This document shows, piece after piece, positions 29,741-35,477 of a stretch of 35,477 nucleotides of DNA. Made by a program: the position numbers and the translations under genes. Origin of the DNA: a virus; IMG/VR virus record IMGVR_UViG_3300046530_000128, positions 1-35,477 of that record. One strand, written 5' to 3'. The notes below the pieces were generated by a model, which made no database searches, had not been told where the DNA came from, and was given only the letters and a program-made list of their open reading frames with translations. The stretch's first letter is position 1. Each line of letters begins with the position of its first letter.

Positions 29741-32536
29741 ATGAAAGAGCAACTGCGCAGCGACGTGATCGAGCGCCTGAAAACCGATTACGGGCTCAAG
29801 CAACGGACAAACGCCGATTATATGCGTGGCGGTACTTGCCCTAAGTGCAGGCAGAAGACGCTATACACCCGTTTTGATGCTCCCTGGTTGGTGATCTGCG
29901 GTAGACCCGAGAAATGCGCTCACACGTTGCATGTAAAAGAGCTGTACGACGACCTATTTGAGGACTGGAGCAAGCGTGCGCCGGCGACCGATCAACATCC
30001 CAACGCGACCGCACGCGCCTATCTGGAGTTCGCTCGGGGTTTTCGTATCGAGCTGATCCAAGGTTGGTTCACCCAAGAGAGCTTCTATTCCGTCGAACAC
30101 AACGCCGGCAGCGCCACTGTTCGCTTTGCCTTGGAAAAAGGCGGCTGGTGGGAAAGGTTAATTGACCGGCCAAACCGCTTCGGAAAGATGAAAGCTCGCT
30201 TTAAGTCGAAGGACAGCTACCGCGGCGTCTGGTGGTGCCCACCCTGTGTGGATCTAATGGAAGTTAAGGAAATCTGGATTGTCGAGGGCATCTTTGATGC
30301 GATCGCCCTGGTGCACAACGACATCGTAGCGGTGTCGGCTATGTCTTCGAATGCGTTTCCTGAAGAGTCACTGCGAACGCTCGCCCGAGACCGCGAAGGC
30401 AAGCTGCCTAAGCTGGTCTGGGCACTCGACAACGAGCCAGGCGCCCACGCCTACACCAAACGCTGGGCCAAGCAGGCGCGATCTTTGGGGTTCGTCTGCG
30501 AGGCCGCACAGATCCCTCTGCGTGACGGCCGCAAGACCGACTGGAACGACCTGCATCAGCGCTGGGGCTTCATCGAAGATGACAGCGAACGCGCCGAACA
30601 AATCGCGGCTGATCTCAAACAAGCCCGACATTTGGGCGCCTTGTTGCTGGCCGAGAGCGCCGCCGAGAAGGCGCTGCTGATGTACGACTGGAACAAGCGC
30701 GGTGAATTTCACCTGGGTTTCGGTAACCGCTTGTATTGGTTCAAGTTGGACATGGAGAGATTCAACCGGGCGATGCAGGACATTGAGGACAGCGAGAGCC
30801 ACGACGACCAGTTGCTCAATCAAGCACAACAACGCGAGAAAGCGTTGCAACAGTCGGGCAGCGTCGTCGAGATCGCCAACTGCTACCCACAAGCCCTGTA
30901 TTTCCAGCGCAACGAAGTCACCGACGAGTCCTGGTATTACCTGCGCGTGGACTTCCCCCACGACTCCGAGAGCGTGAAAAACACCTTCACAAGCGGCCAG
31001 TTATCCGCCGCGAGTGAATTCAAGAAACGTCTGCTCGGCATGGCGGCCGGCGCGATGTTTACCGGCAGTGGCCAACAGCTCGACAAGCTGATGAAGGATC
31101 AGCTGTTTGGCATCAAAACAGTGTCGACCATCGACTACGTCGGGTACAGCAAGGAATACGCCTGCTACGTCTACGGCGATCTCGCGATCAAGGACGGCAC
31201 CACTTACAAGGTCAACAGCGAAGACTATTTCGAGTTCGGCAAGCTGCGCCTCAAAACCCTGCAGAAAGGTGTGCCGATCAAACTGCAGCGTGACGGCAAA
31301 GACTTCAACGAGAAGTGGGTACAGCTGCTATGGACTTGCTTCGGCGCCCAAGGCTTCGTCGCACTGGTTTTCTTTTTCGGTTCTCTGTTCTGCGAGCAGA
31401 TCCGCGCGCGTTACCAGTCTTTTCCTTTCCTGGAAGCCACCGGTGAAGCCGGCGCTGGCAAGACCACCCTGCTCAACCTTTTGTGGAAATTGCTCGGCCG
31501 CGAAGGTTACGAAGGCTTCGATCCGATGAAATCCACCAAGGCCGGACGGTCTCGTTTGATGGGTCAAGTGTCCGGCATGCCGGTGGTGTTTCTGGAAGCC
31601 GATCGCCACAGCGACGATCGAGCGAACGCGAAAACCTTCGAGTGGGACGAGCTCAAAGACTTCTATGGCGGCGGCACGCTGGCCACCAAAGGCGTTAAGA
31701 CAGCAGGCAATGAGACGTACGAACCTCCCTTTCGCGGAACGATTGCGATCAGCCAAAACGCGGCGGTGGTTGCGCACGAAGCGATCATGACGCGCATCGT
31801 CAAACTGCACTTTGTGCGTCCGATTGTCACCCCGGAGAGCCGTGCGGCCGCTGATCAGCTGAACGCATTGGACGGCAGCACCCTAAGCCACTTCCTATTA
31901 CGCGCGGTAGGCAAAGAGTCCGCCGTGCTCGAGCTGTTCGCCCAGCGCATGCCCGAACACGAAGCCAAGCTACGCCGCCTGCATACCCACTGTTTTGCCT
32001 GCGGCACGGTTTACCTCAGTGACCAGGGGAATTGCAGCAGTTGCGGCTACGACCTACGCGGTTACATCCGCGTGGAGCGCATCAGCAAAAACCACGCGCA
32101 ATTGCTGTCATTGCTTGATGGCCTCCGCCTGGTGCTGAAACTGAGCGACCCGCAGGTTGCCGCCACGCAGCGGCAGATCGTGCGAATGGCGATCGAGCGT
32201 CAGGCCTCGATCAGCTCCGACCATCCGGCCGTCGCCGAATTCTGGGAGGTCTACGACTACCTCGAATCCCTGAATGAAGACCCAGTGGTCGACCACAGCA
32301 GTGACCCGAGCGTCATCGCGATCAACCTCAACGAATTCAGCGAACGAGCTGCAGAACACAAACAGAAGCTGGCCGACGTGGCCACTCTGCGCGACCTGCT
32401 GAAGGAGTCCCGCTCGCACAAATTTCTAGAGGCCAACAAGGCCGTTCACAGCGCAGTTCGTGCAGCGATGAACAGCAGAACACCACTAGCGCCCGGTCGC
32501 CCTACAACGGTCAAGTGCTGGATATTCAAAGCGTGA
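29741..32536 (+). CDS. Primase-helicase replication protein (Toprim, P-loop)
   Basis: A 931-residue replication protein. An N-terminal zinc ribbon (CPKC at residues 32-35, second pair CG-x4-C near 53-58) is followed by a Toprim domain around residues 176-235 (EIWIVEGIFDAIALV, ALDNEPG). A helicase/ATPase domain has Walker A GEAGAGKTTLL at about 568-578 and FLEADRHSDD beyond it. A second C4 zinc ribbon (CFACG...CSSCG) lies at about 752-772. This plan is like P4 alpha or T7 gp4 and differs from the rolling-circle gpA of P2. The start at 29741 follows the previous gene by 2 bases. Confidence 0.85.
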   Translation: MKEQLRSDVIERLKTDYGLKQRTNADYMRGGTCPKCRQKTLYTRFDAPWLVICGRPEKCAHTLHVKELYDDLFEDWSKRAPATDQHPNATARAYLEFARGFRIELIQGWFTQESFYSVEHNAGSATVRFALEKGGWWERLIDRPNRFGKMKARFKSKDSYRGVWWCPPCVDLMEVKEIWIVEGIFDAIALVHNDIVAVSAMSSNAFPEESLRTLARDREGKLPKLVWALDNEPGAHAYTKRWAKQARSLGFVCEAAQIPLRDGRKTDWNDLHQRWGFIEDDSERAEQIAADLKQARHLGALLLAESAAEKALLMYDWNKRGEFHLGFGNRLYWFKLDMERFNRAMQDIEDSESHDDQLLNQAQQREKALQQSGSVVEIANCYPQALYFQRNEVTDESWYYLRVDFPHDSESVKNTFTSGQLSAASEFKKRLLGMAAGAMFTGSGQQLDKLMKDQLFGIKTVSTIDYVGYSKEYACYVYGDLAIKDGTTYKVNSEDYFEFGKLRLKTLQKGVPIKLQRDGKDFNEKWVQLLWTCFGAQGFVALVFFFGSLFCEQIRARYQSFPFLEATGEAGAGKTTLLNLLWKLLGREGYEGFDPMKSTKAGRSRLMGQVSGMPVVFLEADRHSDDRANAKTFEWDELKDFYGGGTLATKGVKTAGNETYEPPFRGTIAISQNAAVVAHEAIMTRIVKLHFVRPIVTPESRAAADQLNALDGSTLSHFLLRAVGKESAVLELFAQRMPEHEAKLRRLHTHCFACGTVYLSDQGNCSSCGYDLRGYIRVERISKNHAQLLSLLDGLRLVLKLSDPQVAATQRQIVRMAIERQASISSDHPAVAEFWEVYDYLESLNEDPVVDHSSDPSVIAINLNEFSERAAEHKQKLADVATLRDLLKESRSHKFLEANKAVHSAVRAAMNSRTPLAPGRPTTVKCWIFKA

Positions 32537-32555
32537 AAAAAAGGAGGCTACACCG

Positions 32556-32849
32556 ATGCAAATCCAAGTCTTTTTGGGCAACGCCGGCGACGGCAAAACG
32601 AACAAGCTGCAGGAGATCATTGATCGTCTGGATGCGTTGGGTGAAAGCCAGCCGGTGATTCAGGCAGGTGCTTACGGGGAGGAAGGGTTGCTACAGATTC
32701 TTGAGGTTCGTGCTGCAGGTGGCCAACGCGAAATTTTGGTGGACGCGTGCAGCCCGCAGCAGATTCTGAGCGTACTCGAATGGCAGTCCTGCAATGAGGA
32801 GGATCCGAAATACGTCGACCTGATCATTCACCTGGCCCGTCGGGACTGA
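32556..32849 (+). CDS. Mini P-loop protein (97 aa)
   Basis: A small protein with a complete Walker A motif, GNAGDGKT at residues 8-15, close to the N-terminus, and a Walker B-like strand EILVDACS near residues 59-66. It is far shorter than known P-loop families, so it may be a trimmed ATPase or a nucleotide-binding regulator. AAAGGAGGC just before the ATG is a very strong ribosome-binding site. It follows the primase-helicase by 19 bases. Confidence 0.7.
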   Translation: MQIQVFLGNAGDGKTNKLQEIIDRLDALGESQPVIQAGAYGEEGLLQILEVRAAGGQREILVDACSPQQILSVLEWQSCNEEDPKYVDLIIHLARRD

Positions 32850-32918
32850 CTTGAAGAAGAAGAAGCGATGTCGAGGAGTTGCACCTCCCCGACACCAACC
32901 ACCACTAAGGGACACACC

Positions 32919-33215
32919 ATGCAAGCACAGAACCTAAGCGACAGCGGTTCAAAGGCTAACACACTCATCAACGGTGACCCGCATTCGCGGCATTTGATGG
33001 CTATCAAAATCGTCGGTACAGCACTGTTTGATTATCAGGTGCGGAAAACCGAGATAGCGCGGATCCGTCTTGAATGCCTTACCACTTTCGCCAAGGAGTT
33101 GGGCGACATCGACGCGGCAGAGTTCGCTGTTGTCGCTCAACTACTGGCTGGCAACTCAACAGCCAACCTAACCCCAATTGATCGACCTCACTCACTCGAA
33201 GGAATCGCACTATGA
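32919..33215 (+). CDS. Early operon hypothetical protein (98 aa)
   Basis: A soluble protein with no recognised family. The first 28 residues are polar; residues about 28-72 look helical (HLMAIKIVGTALFDYQVRKT, LECLTTFAKELGDIDAAEF). The chosen start at 32919 has AAGGGA upstream; 17 upstream codons are open but Ser/Thr/Pro-rich and unlikely to be translated. The stop overlaps the PrtN-like start by 4 bases. Confidence 0.65.
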   Translation: MQAQNLSDSGSKANTLINGDPHSRHLMAIKIVGTALFDYQVRKTEIARIRLECLTTFAKELGDIDAAEFAVVAQLLAGNSTANLTPIDRPHSLEGIAL

Positions 33216-33487
33216 AAACGTTGTTTGTACTGATGGCTCAATACAATGGCCAAGTGGTAATTCCGCTGGATCGAGTGTGCCAGGATTATTTCACGCACCT
33301 GACAACGGATATGTTTCAACGCAAAGTGGGTGCCGGGCAAATAAAGCTGCCGATTACTCGCATGGAGCCGAGCCAGAAAAGTGCGAAAGGTGTTCATATT
33401 GCAGATCTGTCGGCTTACCTGGACGAACAGCGCGCTGCAGCAGTCAAAGAAAGCCACCAGCTGAATAGCGCACCGCGCAGCAGCTAA
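33212..33487 (+). CDS. PrtN-family protein, probable excisionase/activator
   Basis: A 91-residue protein of the pyocin activator PrtN family: MKTLFVLMAQYNGQVVIPLD, CQDYFTHLTTDMFQRKVGAG and RMEPSQKSAKGVHIADLSAY are the family blocks. In P. aeruginosa PrtN activates pyocin genes; relatives beside phage integrases look like winged-helix excisionases. Here it is the last early gene and ends one base before the convergent integrase stop, which favours a role in excision. The TGGTACA repeats around the integrase promoter are possible targets. Confidence 0.85.
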   Translation: MKTLFVLMAQYNGQVVIPLDRVCQDYFTHLTTDMFQRKVGAGQIKLPITRMEPSQKSAKGVHIADLSAYLDEQRAAAVKESHQLNSAPRSS

Positions 33488-33488
33488 C

Positions 33489-34613
33489 TCACTTTAACGT
33501 TTTGGCGCCCAGCTTTACGGGCGCCTGCAGGATGCGCTCGAACCACTCCCAAGATGCATAGACATCCCCTCGCCCGCGCAGGTGGGTATAGCGGCGCATC
33601 GAGTTCCAATCTCGATGTCCCGACACACTCGCCACCCGCGGAATATCCCAGTCCATTTCAAAAAGCCGGCTGACGCCTTCGTGGCGCAGATCGTGAAAGT
33701 GCAGATCTTCGATGCCCAGGATTTTGCAGGCCCTTGTCCAGGACGTGGACACGGATTCAGCGCTGTAAGGAAAAATCTCAGGCAACACTTTAGGCATGGT
33801 CTGAAGTATCGCCCATGCTTCTGGCGGCAAATGACACCAGACGTCGTTACCGATCTTCTGGCCTGGATTCTTCATGTCACGAACCAGCACCCGCTGGCCA
33901 GCTTCGTCCAAGTCGTCCCATAGGATCCGAGTGATCTCTTCTTGCCTACGCGTGGAAAACAACGCGAAGCCCGTCAGCTTAAGCATGTTGATCGAAGTCG
34001 GACGACGGGTTTGGATATCCCCGAAGTGTGTAAGCAGCTTATCGAGTTCGTCCAGGGTGGGCCGGCGATCGCGCTCACGGCTTTTCATGTTGTAACCGAG
34101 TTTTTTCAACACTCGGCGCGCGTCCACCATTGCGTGCGGATCTACCTCATAACCCCAAGCGGGACGAGCGATCGAAAGAACTGCTCCCAAGTGAGCGAGA
34201 TCGTTGCCAGCGGTCTGAGGTTGAACGCTCCCACCCTCCTTGCCCATGCGCCATAACGCATACTCGACCAGGTGCTGGCTGCTAATATCTCTGTCGCTCA
34301 ACTTTCCCAGGTAAGACTCGCTGATCGCCTTCAACGTGCCGAGTTTCGTTTTCCCGAGAGGGCGCGCCTTGGTCATCTCGGCCAAGTAGCGATCGATCAT
34401 TTCCTTGATCGTCGCACCAGGTCGGTTTGCCCGCTCTATCGCCCCTGGCTCGTCCAGTTCGGTTTCTCTTTTACGCACCCAAGCCTGTGCGGCCTGTTTT
34501 CGGGCGAAGGTCTGGCTCTCTTGGTAAACTTGCGCCCCATCGCGAAACAGGCGTATCTGTGCCGTGTAACTGGTGCTGCCGTCGGTGCGTTTCCGTGCTC
34601 TGATCGTGGCCAT
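33489..34613 (-). CDS. int: Tyrosine integrase, dusA-specific
   Basis: A 374-residue tyrosine recombinase. N-terminal arm-binding part (ATIRARKRTDGSTSYTAQIR), core-binding domain about residues 60-165, and catalytic domain with LFSTRRQEEI (Arg I), HFHDLRHEGVSRLFE (H-x-x-R), GHRDWNSMRRYTHL (His and the Tyr nucleophile). The ATG at 34613 is chosen because the protein starts like its family there; 37 further codons upstream are open but overlap the TGGTACA repeats. It is transcribed away from attR. Inserting at dusA groups it with known dusA-targeting integrases. Confidence 0.9.
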   Translation of the reverse strand: MATIRARKRTDGSTSYTAQIRLFRDGAQVYQESQTFARKQAAQAWVRKRETELDEPGAIERANRPGATIKEMIDRYLAEMTKARPLGKTKLGTLKAISESYLGKLSDRDISSQHLVEYALWRMGKEGGSVQPQTAGNDLAHLGAVLSIARPAWGYEVDPHAMVDARRVLKKLGYNMKSRERDRRPTLDELDKLLTHFGDIQTRRPTSINMLKLTGFALFSTRRQEEITRILWDDLDEAGQRVLVRDMKNPGQKIGNDVWCHLPPEAWAILQTMPKVLPEIFPYSAESVSTSWTRACKILGIEDLHFHDLRHEGVSRLFEMDWDIPRVASVSGHRDWNSMRRYTHLRGRGDVYASWEWFERILQAPVKLGAKTLK

Positions 34614-34616
34614 AGT

Positions 34617-34657
34617 CAACTGGTACAATTGGAAAAGTGATTGGTACATTGTACCAA
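34617..34657. promoter_or_regulatory. Arm-type/excisionase sites upstream of int
   Basis: CAACTGGTAC (34617-34626) is the exact complement of the left-end repeat at 1021-1030. A 17-bp perfect palindrome TTGGTACA-T-TGTACCAA follows (34641-34657), and another TGGTACAT lies at 34717-34724, overlapping the new dusA start codon. The cluster sits just upstream of the int start and between int and attR. Probable binding sites for integrase, the PrtN-like protein, or both, which would also allow autoregulation of int. Confidence 0.6.
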
Positions 34658-34715
34658 CCGACCTTAGAAAACGCCTATTTACCCCCTGAAATCGGCCAAG
34701 AACACGTAGAGCAAA

Positions 34716-35477
34716 ATGGTACATAAATCAGCTACATACCCAGCAAACACAGGCTCTACGCTGTCTAGAAGGTTCTCCGTTGCGCCCATGATGGATTGGA
34801 CTGACCGCCATTGCCGTTTCTTCCTACGCCTCCTGTCGAAGAACGCCCTGCTCTACACCGAAATGGTCACCACCGGCGCGCTGCTCAACGGCGATCACGA
34901 GCGTTTCCTCCGTCACAACGAAGCCGAGCACCCTCTCGCCTTGCAGCTCGGCGGTAGCGTTCCGTTGGACTTGGCCGCCTGCGCCCGCATGGCCCAGGAA
35001 CACGGCTACGACGAGGTAAACCTAAACGTCGGCTGCCCAAGCGATCGTGTGCAAAACAACATGATCGGCGCCTGCCTGATGGGGCACCCGCAACTGGTGG
35101 CGGACTGTGTAAAGGCAATGCGTGATGCGGTATCGATTCCAGTAACGGTAAAGCACCGCATCGGCATCAACGGTCGGGACAGTTACGAGGAGTTGTGTGA
35201 TTTCGTCGGCACAGTGCGCGATGCCGGGTGTACGAGTTTTACCGTGCATGCGCGGATTGCGATTCTGGAGGGGTTGTCGCCGAAGGAGAATCGCGACATT
35301 CCGCCGTTGCGCTATGACGTGGCGGCGCAGCTGAAGGCGGATTTTCCGGCGTTGGAGATTGTGCTGAATGGCGGGATCAAGACGATGGAGGCTTGCCATG
35401 AGCATTTGCAGACGTTTGACGGTGTGATGTTGGGGCGTGAGGCTTATCACAATCCGTATTTGCTGGCGGAGGTGGAT
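34716..35477 (+). CDS. dusA: tRNA-dihydrouridine synthase A with phage-supplied N-terminus (partial)
   Basis: 254 codons, open at the window edge; DusA is usually about 330 residues. It reduces uridine 20/20a in tRNA D-loops with FMN and NADPH. Family motifs: [43 protein letters not shown] with catalytic Cys107, VKHRIGI, VLNGGI and [11 protein letters not shown]. The first 16 or so residues, [16 protein letters not shown], come from phage DNA, and their frame joins the host part across attR; the native start is at 894. The start has only a weak AGAGC behind it. The lysogen thus probably still makes active DusA from a phage promoter. Confidence 0.9.
   Translation, partial: MVHKSATYPANTGSTLSRRFSVAPMMDWTDRHCRFFLRLLSKNALLYTEMVTTGALLNGDHERFLRHNEAEHPLALQLGGSVPLDLAACARMAQEHGYDEVNLNVGCPSDRVQNNMIGACLMGHPQLVADCVKAMRDAVSIPVTVKHRIGINGRDSYEELCDFVGTVRDAGCTSFTVHARIAILEGLSPKENRDIPPLRYDVAAQLKADFPALEIVLNGGIKTMEACHEHLQTFDGVMLGREAYHNPYLLAEVD
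34773..34805 (+). other. attR, right prophage attachment site
   Basis: The right copy of the 33-bp repeat (left copy 936-968, 30/33 identical). It lies in frame in dusA and codes for [11 protein letters not shown]. Conserved Trp (tgg) is present here and changed to Arg in attL, so the two copies differ in coding sense. The integrase gene lies 160 bp to the left. Confidence 0.9.

Noticed and set aside
33504-33525. GC-rich 7-bp inverted repeat (GGCGCCC/GGGCGCC) as int terminator
   Set aside because: It lies inside the integrase coding end and has no T-run on either strand, so termination is not supported.

Overview
The window holds a complete temperate prophage of about 33.8 kb in a Pseudomonas-type chromosome. 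It is inserted in the 5' end of dusA (tRNA-dihydrouridine synthase A) and bounded by 33-bp direct repeats (attL 936-968, attR 34773-34805, 30/33 identical). The DusA sequence, a PrtN-family protein, a CTG-N10-CAG LexA box and GC-rich codon use all suggest Pseudomonas. No tRNA, rRNA, CRISPR array or insertion sequence was seen.

Layout. 1-893 is host DNA: a leftward gene for a secreted protein, then the original dusA promoter region and start codon, now an orphan 25-codon fragment (894-971). 972-1589 is non-coding and carries integrase arm-type repeats and a dense AGGTAAT/ATTACCT array. 1590-4315 is an AT-rich three-gene rightward cargo operon ending in a PD-(D/E)XK nuclease protein, the best candidate for an undescribed anti-phage system. 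4316-4917 is non-coding, with nested inverted repeats, TTTGCA repeats and a possible cos-like G-rich site. 4878-5474 is a LexA-boxed set of small ORFs. 5679-6629 is an orphan FimH-like fimbrial adhesin. 6756-24288 is the leftward late operon, in transcription order: scaffold/protease, capsid, small terminase, head completion, tail completion proteins, sheath, tube, lysis cassette, frameshifted tail chaperone, tape measure, baseplate, fibre, fibre assembly and spike proteins. 24451-27274 holds the large terminase and portal genes, transcribed rightward. 27350-28264 has an Ogr-like late activator, a mini-protein and the repressor. 28368-33487 is the early operon: Cox/Cro-like and CII-like regulators, a 931-residue primase-helicase, small proteins and a PrtN-like protein. 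The tyrosine integrase (33489-34613) is convergent with it, next to attR.

The genome is a P2/HP1-type myovirus: P2 Q-P-O-N-M-L-R-S homologues are combined with sheath, tube and baseplate proteins closer to the HP1/K139 group. Lysogeny appears to be held by a small HTH repressor without a LexA-like protease domain, so SOS induction may act through the LexA-controlled small genes, as with Tum in phage 186. The phage supplies a new start codon and N-terminus in frame with dusA, so the lysogen probably keeps DusA. Strong points are the att structure, the P2-type module assignments, the A_AAA_AAG frameshift and the LexA box. The defence role, the origin and the cos site are inferences.
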